A stretch of 59,878 bases of DNA from Paracoccaceae bacterium (GTDB lineage Bacteria; Pseudomonadota; Alphaproteobacteria; Rhodobacterales; Rhodobacteraceae), in NCBI GenBank assembly GCA_007116575.1, contig SKIF01000045.1, forward strand, positions 1-59,878, written 5' to 3'. Shown here piece by piece: positions 33,810-41,857 of this stretch (positions are counted from its first letter, which is position 1; every line of letters starts with the position of its first letter). Under the pieces are notes generated by a model, which saw only the letters and a list, made by a program, of their open reading frames with translations, was not told the origin of the DNA and did not search any database. Made by a program: the position numbers and the translations under genes.

Positions 33810-36251
33810 ATGGCAGAGTTTCCGACACAGGCGCGGGTTGTCATCATCGGCGGGGGCGTGGTGGGCGCTTCCGTCGCCTATCACCTGACGCAGATGGGCT
33901 GGCGCGATTGCGTGCTGCTGGAACGCAAGCGGCTGACCTCGGGCACGACATGGCACGCCGCCGGGCTGATCGGGCAGTTGCGCGGCAATGCCAACATGAC
34001 GCGGCTGGCGAAATACTCGACCGATCTCTACACAAGGCTCGAATCCGAGACCGGCCTTGCCACGGGGTTCCGGCAGGTGGGCTCGATCACGGCGGCGCTC
34101 ACGCCAGAGCGGCACCATGAACTCAAGCGCGCGGCCACCACGGCGCGCGCCTTTGATGTGGCGGTCGAAGAGGTCTCGCCCGCCGAGATCAAGGCGCTTT
34201 ATCCGCATCTGAACACTGACGGCGTGGTGGGCGGGGTGCATCTGCCCGGTGACGGGCAGGCCGACCCGGCCAATATCGCGCTGGCGCTGGCCAAGGGCGC
34301 GCGGATGCGCGGGGCGCAGGTGCTGGAGGGGGTGAAGGTGACAGCCGTGACGCGCAAGGGCGGCCGCGTGACCGGGGTGTCATGGCAAAGCGGTGACGCG
34401 CAGGGCCATATCAAAGCACCCGTGGTGATCAACTGCGCGGGCATGTGGGCGCGCGATCTGGCCGGGCAATCGGGCGTGACTGTCCCGCTCCATGCCTGCG
34501 AGCATTTCTATCTGGTCACCGAACCCATTGCCGGTCTGGGCCATCTGCCGGTGCTGCGCGTGCCCGATGAATGCGCCTATTACAAATCCGATGCGGGCAA
34601 GATGATGCTGGGCGCGTTCGAGCCCAAGGCCAAGCCCTGGGGCATGAAGGGTATAGCTGAGGATTTCGAGTTCGACACCCTGCCCGAGGACTGGGACCAT
34701 TTCATGCCCATCCTCGAGGCCGCGATGCAGCGCATGCCGCTGTTCGAGACTGCGGGCATCCACACTTTCTTCAACGGCCCCGAAAGCTTCACCCCCGACA
34801 ACCGATATTATCTGGGGGAAGCCCCGGAACTGGGGGGCTATTGGGTGGTCGCGGGGTTCAATTCGGTGGGCATCCAGTCGGCGGGCGGCGCGGGCATGGC
34901 AGTGGCGCACTGGATCGCGCAAGGCGCGCCGCCCTTTGACCTCAATGATGTCGATATCCGCCGCGCCCAGCCCTTCCAGCGCAACCGCCGCTACCTCGCG
35001 GACCGGGTCAGCGAGACACTGGGCCTGCTCTATGCCGATCACTTCCCCTACCGGCAGATGGAAACCGCGCGCGGCATCCGCCGCTCACCGCTCCATGCCC
35101 ATCTGGCCGAGCGCGGCGCAGTATTCGGCGAGGTCGTGGGGTATGAGCGCGCCAACTGGTTCGCGCAGGGCGGACAGGACGCGCGCTACAAGTATTCATG
35201 GTTCCGGCAGAACTGGTTTGAGAATCAGCGCACCGAGCATATGGCCGTGCGCGAGGGGGCGGGGCTGTTCGACATGTCCTCTTTCGGCAAGATCCGCATC
35301 GAGGGGCGCGATGCGTTCACCTTCTTGCAGCGGCTCTGCGCCAATCAGATGGAAGTGGCACCGGGGCGGATTGTCTATACGCAGATGCTCAATCCGCGCG
35401 GCGGGATCGAGGCCGATGTGACCGTCACGCGGCTGTCGGAAACCGCCTTTCTGATGGTCACGGCCGCCGCCAACCTGCAACGCGATCTGGCATGGCTGCG
35501 CCGTCACCTTGGCGCAGATGAGTTTGTGACCGTCACCGATATGTCAGCCGCCGAGGCTGTGCTTTGCCTGATGGGGCCGCACGCGCGCGACATACTGGCC
35601 CGGATGACCCCCGCGCGGCTTGACAATGAGGCCTTTCCGTTTGGGACCGCGCAGGAAGTCGAGCTGGCCATGGGGCTGGGACGCGCGCATCGGATCACCT
35701 ATGTCGGCGAGTTGGGATGGGAGTTGTATATCCCAACCGATCAGGCCGTGCATGTCTTCGAGACCTTGCTGGAAGCCGCACCCGATCTGACGCTCTGCGG
35801 TCTGCACGCGCTCGATAGCTGCCGGATCGAGAAGGGCTTTCGCCATTTCGGCCATGACATCACCGATGAGGATCATGTGCTCGAGGCCGGTCTGGGCTTT
35901 GCGGTCAAGCCCGACAAGGGCGATTTCATCGGGCGCGAGGCTGTCTTGCGCCAGCGCGAGGAAGGGCTCGCGCGGCGTCTGGTGCAGTTTCGCCTGCGCG
36001 ACCCGCAACCGCTTCTGTTCCATAACGAGGCGATCTGCCGCAACGGGCAGATCGTCGGCACCATCACCAGCGGGAATTACGGTCATGCCTTGGGCGGCGC
36101 GGTGGGGCTGGGCTATGTGCCCTGCGCGGACGAGACCGCCGAGCAGGTGCTGGGGTCACATTACGAGATCGAGATTGCCGGAGAGCGTTGGGCGGCAGAT
36201 GCGTCCTTGCAACCGCTTTATGACCCAATGGCTGCGCGCGTTCGCGGGTAA
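33810..36251 (+). CDS. Dimethylglycine/sarcosine dehydrogenase-like FAD protein with GcvT domain
   Basis: An 813-residue two-part enzyme. An FAD-binding DAO domain (1-~380) has VVIIGGGVVGASVAYHL and TSGTTWHAAGL, whose His49 corresponds to the covalent flavin site of dimethylglycine dehydrogenase. A linking FAO_M region follows. A C-terminal GcvT domain (~430-810, AGLFDMSSFGKIRIEGRDA, YVGELGWELYIP, FGHDITDEDHVLEAGLG) binds tetrahydrofolate to capture the one-carbon unit. It oxidatively demethylates an N-methylated amine such as dimethylglycine or sarcosine. Start 33810 has AAGGGGG at 7 nt; ATG 33804 would be too close to it. Confidence 0.9.
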   Translation: MAEFPTQARVVIIGGGVVGASVAYHLTQMGWRDCVLLERKRLTSGTTWHAAGLIGQLRGNANMTRLAKYSTDLYTRLESETGLATGFRQVGSITAALTPERHHELKRAATTARAFDVAVEEVSPAEIKALYPHLNTDGVVGGVHLPGDGQADPANIALALAKGARMRGAQVLEGVKVTAVTRKGGRVTGVSWQSGDAQGHIKAPVVINCAGMWARDLAGQSGVTVPLHACEHFYLVTEPIAGLGHLPVLRVPDECAYYKSDAGKMMLGAFEPKAKPWGMKGIAEDFEFDTLPEDWDHFMPILEAAMQRMPLFETAGIHTFFNGPESFTPDNRYYLGEAPELGGYWVVAGFNSVGIQSAGGAGMAVAHWIAQGAPPFDLNDVDIRRAQPFQRNRRYLADRVSETLGLLYADHFPYRQMETARGIRRSPLHAHLAERGAVFGEVVGYERANWFAQGGQDARYKYSWFRQNWFENQRTEHMAVREGAGLFDMSSFGKIRIEGRDAFTFLQRLCANQMEVAPGRIVYTQMLNPRGGIEADVTVTRLSETAFLMVTAAANLQRDLAWLRRHLGADEFVTVTDMSAAEAVLCLMGPHARDILARMTPARLDNEAFPFGTAQEVELAMGLGRAHRITYVGELGWELYIPTDQAVHVFETLLEAAPDLTLCGLHALDSCRIEKGFRHFGHDITDEDHVLEAGLGFAVKPDKGDFIGREAVLRQREEGLARRLVQFRLRDPQPLLFHNEAICRNGQIVGTITSGNYGHALGGAVGLGYVPCADETAEQVLGSHYEIEIAGERWAADASLQPLYDPMAARVRG

Positions 36252-36311
36252 GGCAAATGGGGCTGTCTGCCCTCGTCGCCATTGGTCCAAACGACTATGA
36301 TGCGACAAGAT

Positions 36312-36430
36312 CCGCCCTGACTTCGTTTTATCCGGCCAGGTGAGGGCGGGGAGAAACGAGCGCCACCTTGGAACGCGGCGATGCCCGGCGAGCACGGTCC
36401 GGGTAAGCCGCAGACCCGGAATGACCCGGA
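36312..36430 (+). other. Fold-rich leader-like segment (candidate structured RNA)
   Basis: This segment lies in the 267-bp gap before the universal stress protein gene. CCGCCCT (36312-36318) pairs with AGGGCGG (36343-36349), and TCGTTT (36323-36328) with AAACGA (36354-36359), an interleaved, pseudoknot-like order. CCAGGTG (36336-36342) can instead pair with CACCTTGG (36364-36371). Further on, GCGGC and GCCCGG close onto CCGGGT and GCCGC (36375-36411), while TCCGGGT (36398-36404) can alternatively pair with either of two ACCCGGA copies (36414-36420, 36424-36430). It matches no riboswitch I know. It could also be a decayed repeat. Confidence 0.35.
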
Positions 36431-36518
36431 GCAGGTTGCCCGCCCCGTGACCTGACTGTTTACAGCACCGCCTCTTTTGGCGAAGATGCAGGCCAGTGAC
36501 GCAACTGCCGGGGGCGCG

Positions 36519-36980
36519 ATGCGCAAGTTTCTGGTCATCCTTGATGACAGCCGCGAATGCCTCAACGCGATGCGCTTCGCGGCCCTGCGCGCAGCCCGGA
36601 CCAACGGGCAGGTGCAGATCCTCTCGATCATCTCGCCCGAGGAATTCGCAGGCTGGATCGGGGTCGCCGATGTCATGCGTGAAGAGGCACGCGAGCGGAT
36701 CGAAGCGCATTATGAAGTCTTTGCCAAATGGATGCGCGACCGGCAGGGGATCGACCCGGAACTGGTGATCCGCGAGGGCGAGCCGGTCGAGCAGATCCTC
36801 GCCCAGATCGAGGATGACCCCGAAATCGGCATCCTCGTACTGGGCGCGGGCACGGACGGCAACAACCCCGGCCCACTGGTCACACAACTGTCGCGCAATT
36901 CGGGCAGCCTGCCGATTCCGATCACGATCGTCCCCGGCGAAATGTCGCGCGACCGGCTGGAAGCGGTCTCGAAAGGGTGA
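36519..36980 (+). CDS. Universal stress protein (UspA family)
   Basis: A 153-residue single Usp domain. MRKFLVILDDSRECLNAMRF is the first strand and acidic turn. LVLGAGTDGNNPGPLVTQLS is a nucleotide-loop-like segment in which GxxGN is partly kept (GTDGNNP), and PITIVPG is the final strand. It may bind ATP or act in stress survival; nothing specific can be said. The start MRKFL is chosen over an upstream ATG because the domain begins there and a G-rich stretch precedes it. It lies 58 bp upstream of the FAH-family gene on the same strand. Confidence 0.88.
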   Translation: MRKFLVILDDSRECLNAMRFAALRAARTNGQVQILSIISPEEFAGWIGVADVMREEARERIEAHYEVFAKWMRDRQGIDPELVIREGEPVEQILAQIEDDPEIGILVLGAGTDGNNPGPLVTQLSRNSGSLPIPITIVPGEMSRDRLEAVSKG

Positions 36981-37038
36981 TTGCCGTGACCCGGCCCCTG
37001 TGCCAGACCGTGGACATATCAATAGGGAGGCGGCAGCC

Positions 37039-37890
37039 ATGCGATTTCTGCGGTTCGGTCCGGCAGGACAGGAAAAACCCGGCTATCTGGACGAGGGCGG
37101 GCAGATCCGCGATCTGAGCGCCTATCTTCCCGACTTCACCCCCGAGCACCTTACCTGCGACGCTCTGGCCGAGCTGTCCGCCCGCGATCTCTCTGCCGCG
37201 CCGCCGGTCGAGGGCGCGCCCCGACTGGGGCCGCCGCTGGCATGGGTGCCGAATTTCTACTGCATCGGTCTGAACTACGCGCTGCACGCCGCCGAAACCG
37301 GTGCCGAGATACCGAAAGAACCGCTGGTCTTCTCCAAGGCAAGTTCGTCGCTGGCCGGACCGCAGGACCCGCTGGTGATCCCGCGCGGGTCCGACAAGAC
37401 GGATTGGGAGGTCGAACTTGGCGTCGTGATCGGACGCCACGCGCATCATGTGTCAGAGGCGGAGGCGCTGGCGCATGTGGCAGGCTACCTCACGGTCAAT
37501 GACGTCTCCGAACGCGATTTCCAGAAGCACCGGGGCGGGCAATGGATCAAGGGCAAATCCGCGCCCGGATTCGGGCGCGTCGGCCCGTGGCTGGTCAGCG
37601 CCGACGCGGTGGCCGACCCGCAATCGCTGGGCGTGAAACTGTGGGTGAATGATGCGATCTGTCAGGACTCGCGCACATCGGACATGATCTTCCCGGTCGC
37701 GCATCTGATTTCCTATATGTCACGCTTTTTCGACCTGATGCCCGGCGACATCATCGCCACGGGCACGCCCTCGGGGGTCGGGGCAGGCATGGAGCCGCCG
37801 CGCTTCCTGCGCCCCGGTGACAGGGTGCGGCTCGAGGTCGAGGGCCTGGGCGCGCAGGATTATCCGGTGGTTGCCCCACAGCAGGCGTGA
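37039..37890 (+). CDS. Fumarylacetoacetate hydrolase family protein
   Basis: A 283-residue FAH-fold metal enzyme. The core motifs are FYCIGLNYALHAAETG, FSKASSSLAGPQDPLVIP, the metal-binding DWEVELGVVIG (Glu-x-Glu), NDVSERDFQKHRGGQWIKGK and PGDIIATGTPSGVG. The family cleaves C-C bonds in, or hydrates, 2-keto or acylpyruvate acids (for example acylpyruvase, 2,4-diketo-3-deoxy-fuconate hydrolase, ketopentenoate hydratase); the exact substrate cannot be read. GGGAGG lies 8 nt before the start. It is convergent with lpxB. Confidence 0.9.
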   Translation: MRFLRFGPAGQEKPGYLDEGGQIRDLSAYLPDFTPEHLTCDALAELSARDLSAAPPVEGAPRLGPPLAWVPNFYCIGLNYALHAAETGAEIPKEPLVFSKASSSLAGPQDPLVIPRGSDKTDWEVELGVVIGRHAHHVSEAEALAHVAGYLTVNDVSERDFQKHRGGQWIKGKSAPGFGRVGPWLVSADAVADPQSLGVKLWVNDAICQDSRTSDMIFPVAHLISYMSRFFDLMPGDIIATGTPSGVGAGMEPPRFLRPGDRVRLEVEGLGAQDYPVVAPQQA

Positions 37891-37933
37891 TCCAGGCCGA
37901 GGCCCGCCGCAAAGCGCCCACAGCGATGCCGCG

Positions 37934-39073
37934 TCACCCCTTCCGCGCCTCCAGAAACCCCAGCACCGAGCGCGCAGCCCGCAGACCCGGTGCCTCTTGC
38001 CCCTGCCCCAGCCGTTGCAATGTCAGCGCCATCGCCGCGCGTTGCGCGGCGATGGCGGTCTCATCCTGCATCAGGTGGCGCAGCCTGTCGGCGATGATCG
38101 CGGGTGTGCAGTCACGGCCCAGACATTCCGGCACGGCGCGGGTTTCGGACACCAGATTGACCAGCGTCACCGTATCGAGCCGCACCATGCGCTCGGCGAT
38201 CATCCGCGAGAGCGGGTTCACGTCATAAGCGATCAGCATCGGCGTGGCGCTTGCGGCAAGTTCGAGCGACACCGTGCCCGACGCCGCCAGCGCCAGATCC
38301 GCGATCTCGAAGGCCGCGCGCTTCGCGCCCGGCTCGGTCAGGACCTGCGCCTGCACCGGCCAGCGGGCGATCTCGGCGCGCATCAGATCGGCCTGCGCGG
38401 CGACACTGGGCACCAGAACGCGCATGTCAGCGGGCAGTATCTTGCCCAGCGCTGCGCCGAAACGCGGTGCCAGCCGCGTGATCTCGCCCCGCCGCGATCC
38501 CGGCAGCACCAGCATCACCCGCCCCGGAACCTGCGCGCGCAGGGCGGCGATATCCTCGGCAGAGACGCGCGGTTCGGCCACGACCGGGTGGCCGACGAAA
38601 TCGCAACTCATGCCCGCGGCCTGCATGTAGGGCGGCTCGAAGGGCAGCAGCGCCAGAACATGGTCGACCAGCGGGGCCATCTTTGCCGCGCGCCCCGGAC
38701 GCCAGGCCCAGACCGAAGGCGCGACGTAATGGACGACCGGCAGGGTCGGGCGCGATGCGCGTGCCCGCTGCAGAACGCGCAGGCAGAAATCCGGGCTGTC
38801 GATGGTGATCACCACATCGGGGGCTGCGCCGGTCACGGCCTCGGCTGTCTCATTGATCCGCTGGCGCAGCAGGCGCAGGCGCGGCAGCACCTCGGCCAGT
38901 CCCATCACTGACAGGTCTGACATCGGAAACCGCGATACCAGCCCCTCGGCCGCCATCGCCTCGCCCCCGACACCCTCGACAGTGACCTCCGGCACCAATG
39001 CGCGCAAACCCGCAATCAGCGCAGCGCCCAGCCGGTCGCCCGAGGGCTCTCCGGCGATGAGAAAGACCTTCAC
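37934..39073 (-). CDS. lpxB: Lipid-A-disaccharide synthase
   Basis: A 379-residue GT-B glycosyltransferase joining UDP-diacylglucosamine and lipid X to form the lipid A disaccharide at the inner membrane. The typical N-terminus is VFLIAGEPSGDRLGAALI. Other motifs are HYVAPSVWAWRPGRAAKM, FVGHPVV, LPGSRRGEITRL and SGTVSLELA with the nucleotide-sugar site. The start overlaps the lpxI stop by 4 bp. It is the last gene of the envelope block. Confidence 0.97.
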   Translation of the reverse strand: MKVFLIAGEPSGDRLGAALIAGLRALVPEVTVEGVGGEAMAAEGLVSRFPMSDLSVMGLAEVLPRLRLLRQRINETAEAVTGAAPDVVITIDSPDFCLRVLQRARASRPTLPVVHYVAPSVWAWRPGRAAKMAPLVDHVLALLPFEPPYMQAAGMSCDFVGHPVVAEPRVSAEDIAALRAQVPGRVMLVLPGSRRGEITRLAPRFGAALGKILPADMRVLVPSVAAQADLMRAEIARWPVQAQVLTEPGAKRAAFEIADLALAASGTVSLELAASATPMLIAYDVNPLSRMIAERMVRLDTVTLVNLVSETRAVPECLGRDCTPAIIADRLRHLMQDETAIAAQRAAMALTLQRLGQGQEAPGLRAARSVLGFLEARKG

Positions 39074-39891
39074 GCCCGCGCCCAGAGAAACAGACCCAGC
39101 GCATCTGCCTGCGCGACCATCTCGGCGCGGTCGATCAGCAGCACGCCCCGGGCCTCGAACGCGATCCCGCGCAGCCCCGCGCGATGCGCGGCCTGCACGC
39201 TCTCCGGCCCCAGCGCGGGCAGGTCGATGCGGCGGTCCTGTCCGGGTTTCGGAGCCTTGCAGAACACCCCGCCCGCAGGCAGCTCTGCCCTCCGCTCACG
39301 CAATTCAGCCAGATGCGCCAGCATCGCATCGGTTCCCGGCAGCGCCTCTAGCGCCAGGCATTGCCCGCGCGCGACCACGCAGCCCTGCCCGACATCCGCT
39401 TCGCCCATCGCCCGCAGGATTTCGGCCCCGCGCATGGCGTCGCTCTTGTCCTGTGCGCGCGGCTCGATCGCGCCAAGCACACCCTCATCGGCCAGAAGCT
39501 CGGGGCAGATGTCATCCACCCCGCGCACTGTGATGCCCCACTCGCCCATGAGGGCTATCACCTCGCGCAAGGTGCCGTCATCGCCCTGCTGCATCGCCGC
39601 CATGATACGCGGCAGAAGCTGCATCGTTGCAGGGTCGATCAGCGCCGGGTCCAGCCTGGGCCGGTGAACCGCACCGGCAAAGACCGCCTCGGTCACGCCC
39701 AGATCCTGCAGCCGATCGAGAAAGGGCACCAGACGTTCGAGCCGGAAGACCTCGACCCCCTCGCGGGCGCGGCTGAGGCTCTCGAAGCCTTCCATCTCGG
39801 CCATGACGGGCCCCTGCCCTGCGGCCTCCAGCCGGTCGGCCAGAAGCTGCGGCAGGCGCCCCCGGCCAGAGATCAGCGCAAGCCGGCTCAT
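39070..39891 (-). CDS. lpxI: UDP-2,3-diacylglucosamine diphosphatase LpxI
   Basis: A 273-residue DUF1009/LpxI protein that hydrolyses UDP-2,3-diacylglucosamine to lipid X; it replaces LpxH in most alphaproteobacteria. [19 protein letters not shown] begins the N-terminal domain. The C-terminal catalytic domain has [19 protein letters not shown] and the [20 protein letters not shown] segment. It overlaps lpxA (4 bp) upstream and lpxB (4 bp) downstream, showing translational coupling of three consecutive lipid A steps. Confidence 0.95.
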   Translation of the reverse strand: MSRLALISGRGRLPQLLADRLEAAGQGPVMAEMEGFESLSRAREGVEVFRLERLVPFLDRLQDLGVTEAVFAGAVHRPRLDPALIDPATMQLLPRIMAAMQQGDDGTLREVIALMGEWGITVRGVDDICPELLADEGVLGAIEPRAQDKSDAMRGAEILRAMGEADVGQGCVVARGQCLALEALPGTDAMLAHLAELRERRAELPAGGVFCKAPKPGQDRRIDLPALGPESVQAAHRAGLRGIAFEARGVLLIDRAEMVAQADALGLFLWARA

Positions 39892-40682
39892 GTCGGACGC
39901 AAGAAATTCCGCTGCGACCCAGAGGTGAAGAAGCGCGCGACCTGCGCGACCACCTCGGACTCGGCCTGCTGCGCCAGCCCCTCGGCCAGATCCGCCAGCG
40001 ATCCCTCGCTCTCGGCCAGATGCCGATAGGCCGCGCGCAACGCCGCGATCTCCTCGCGGCTCATGCCGCGCCGCTTCAGACCGATCAGATTCAGCCCCTG
40101 CAAGGTGCCATCCGCCGCCGCGACCAGCCCGAAGGGCATCACATCATGGGTGACGCGGGTCAGCGCGCCGATCATCGCCCCCTCGCCCACCCGGATGAAC
40201 TGGTGCAACCCGGCAGCGGCACCGATGATGACATTATCCTCGATCACCACATGGCCCGCGACACCGGCGTAATTGGCCAGGATCACATTATCGCCGACCT
40301 GCGCATCATGGCCGACATGCGCGCCCGCCATGATCAGGCAGTTGTCGCCCACGCGGGTCACGCCGCCCCCGCCCTCGGTGCCCAGATGTACGGTCGCATT
40401 CTCGCGGATGCGCACGCGCGCACCGATGATCAGCCGCGTTCGCTCGCCCGCATATTTCAGATCCTGCGGCACCTCGCCCACCGAGGCGAAGGAAAACACT
40501 GTCGAGCCGGGGCCGATTTCGGTCCAGCCGGTGACCAGCGCATGGGGCCGGATCGTCACGCCTTCGCCGAGCGCCACTTCGGGGCCGATGATGGCGAATG
40601 GGCCGATCGTGCAGCCGGGGCCGACTGTTGCGCCCGGCTCCACGATGGCCGAGGGGTGAATCTGCGCGCTGGCGTCGATCAT
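39888..40682 (-). CDS. lpxA: UDP-N-acetylglucosamine acyltransferase
   Basis: A 264-residue left-handed beta-helix enzyme for the first step of lipid A synthesis. Hexapeptide repeats cover residues ~1-190, starting at [20 protein letters not shown]. The catalytic His lies in [13 protein letters not shown], and the C-terminal helical domain starts at [17 protein letters not shown] chose MIDASAQ as the start; a Met eight codons upstream would overlap fabZ. It is 7 bp downstream of fabZ. Confidence 0.96.
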   Translation of the reverse strand: MIDASAQIHPSAIVEPGATVGPGCTIGPFAIIGPEVALGEGVTIRPHALVTGWTEIGPGSTVFSFASVGEVPQDLKYAGERTRLIIGARVRIRENATVHLGTEGGGGVTRVGDNCLIMAGAHVGHDAQVGDNVILANYAGVAGHVVIEDNVIIGAAAGLHQFIRVGEGAMIGALTRVTHDVMPFGLVAAADGTLQGLNLIGLKRRGMSREEIAALRAAYRHLAESEGSLADLAEGLAQQAESEVVAQVARFFTSGSQRNFLRPT

Positions 40683-40689
40683 GCTGCGC

Positions 40690-41160
40690 TCATGCCTCTG
40701 TTGCACTGCTGGCGTCGATCATAGCCGCGAACTCGGCCTCGGCGGCAATCTGGCCATCGACCTTTGCCACGCCCTCGAATTTCCAGATCCGGGTCGAACC
40801 GCGCTTGACGCTGACATGCAACTCCAGCACATCGCCGGGCACCACCTTGCGGCGGAACTTGGCCTTGTCGATGGACATGAAATAGACCAACGGGGCCTGA
40901 TCGCCATACCCGACCGAGAGCCCGACCAGCACCGCTGAGGTCTGCGCCATAGCCTCGATGATGGTCACACCCGGCATGATCGGAGCACCGGGAAAATGAC
41001 CCTGAAAATGCGGCTCGTTAAAGGTGACATTCTTGATGCCCACTGCCGACTGGCGGGCCACGACATCGCGCACCTTGTCAACCAGCAGGAACGGGTAGCG
41101 ATGCGGGATGATCCGCATAATGGTGGCCAGATCGGCCTCTTGCGGTGTGGCGTCGGTCAT
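40690..41160 (-). CDS. fabZ: 3-hydroxyacyl-ACP dehydratase FabZ
   Basis: A 156-residue hot-dog-fold dehydratase of type II fatty acid synthesis, competing with LpxA for 3-hydroxyacyl-ACP. The active site has [20 protein letters not shown], with the catalytic His in HFPG and Glu in [19 protein letters not shown] is the conserved N-terminal motif. It lies 91 bp after skp, where many bacteria carry lpxD. Confidence 0.96.
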   Translation of the reverse strand: MTDATPQEADLATIMRIIPHRYPFLLVDKVRDVVARQSAVGIKNVTFNEPHFQGHFPGAPIMPGVTIIEAMAQTSAVLVGLSVGYGDQAPLVYFMSIDKAKFRRKVVPGDVLELHVSVKRGSTRIWKFEGVAKVDGQIAAEAEFAAMIDASSATEA

Positions 41161-41251
41161 GGCGCGTCCTTTGTCTGGTGCAGAGCCTGCATATCGGGCG
41201 ATGCTCTAGCAAGCGGCGGCTACGGTGACAAGCAGGCAGGCCAGGCCCGGT

Positions 41252-41857
41252 TCAAGGCAGGCTCAGCGGAAAGGGCGCCGGGCCGCCGTCACCGATGGCC
41301 TCATCAATTGCGTCAATGGCCTCTGGTGTCATATCGACACCGGGCGCAGTGATCACCACGGCGCGGGAATCGATCAGGATCTGTCCGCCAATCTCGGCCA
41401 ACACCTCTTGCAGGATCGGGCCGGTCGCGCCGAAGAAGCGGCGACGCTCGGACTCTTCGAACTGAACCAACCGCTCGCGCTTTTCGGCCTGCTCGCGTCG
41501 CGTTGTTTCGGCAAAGAGGTCGAATTCATTGGCAGCCGAGCGGAACTCCTCGACGGACATTTCGCTACGCGTCTCGGTCAATTCGGTCTCGCGCTGGGTC
41601 AACTCGGCAAGCAGCGCGTCATTCTGCATCTCAAGCGTGCGCGAGGCGGCCTCGATCTCGGCCATCACGCGCTGGCCGAACTCGGACTGCTGGAACAGGC
41701 GTTCCTCATCGATCGTGCGCAGCATCAGCGGCGCGATGGGCGCGCCAGACGTGACTGGCTCACCCAGCGAGAAGCCTGGGGTGTTCTGCGCATGAGACGG
41801 GGCCACAAGCACGCTTGTGGCCCCGAAGAGCAGCACCGTCACCAGTGCGCGCTGCAT
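41252..41857 (-). CDS. OmpH/Skp family periplasmic chaperone
   Basis: A 201-residue exported protein with a signal peptide ending at SHAQ (about residue 24). The middle ~100 residues are a charged coiled coil (FGQRVMAEIEAASRTLEMQN and onward) typical of Skp tentacles; the end (ILIDSRAVVITAPGVDMT) is the body-domain strand. It holds unfolded outer-membrane proteins for BamA. The start codon overlaps the bamA stop (TGATG). Confidence 0.9.
   Translation of the reverse strand: MQRALVTVLLFGATSVLVAPSHAQNTPGFSLGEPVTSGAPIAPLMLRTIDEERLFQQSEFGQRVMAEIEAASRTLEMQNDALLAELTQRETELTETRSEMSVEEFRSAANEFDLFAETTRREQAEKRERLVQFEESERRRFFGATGPILQEVLAEIGGQILIDSRAVVITAPGVDMTPEAIDAIDEAIGDGGPAPFPLSLP

Noticed and set aside
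33349-33828. 159-codon leftward frame between lrp and the flavoprotein gene
   Set aside because: No recognisable domain and it covers the best promoter in the window; listed only as a possible decayed gene.
36256-36518. Insertion-sequence remnant or known riboswitch
   Set aside because: No terminal inverted repeats with target duplications and no match to glycine, SAM, cobalamin or guanidine aptamer cores that I can recall.
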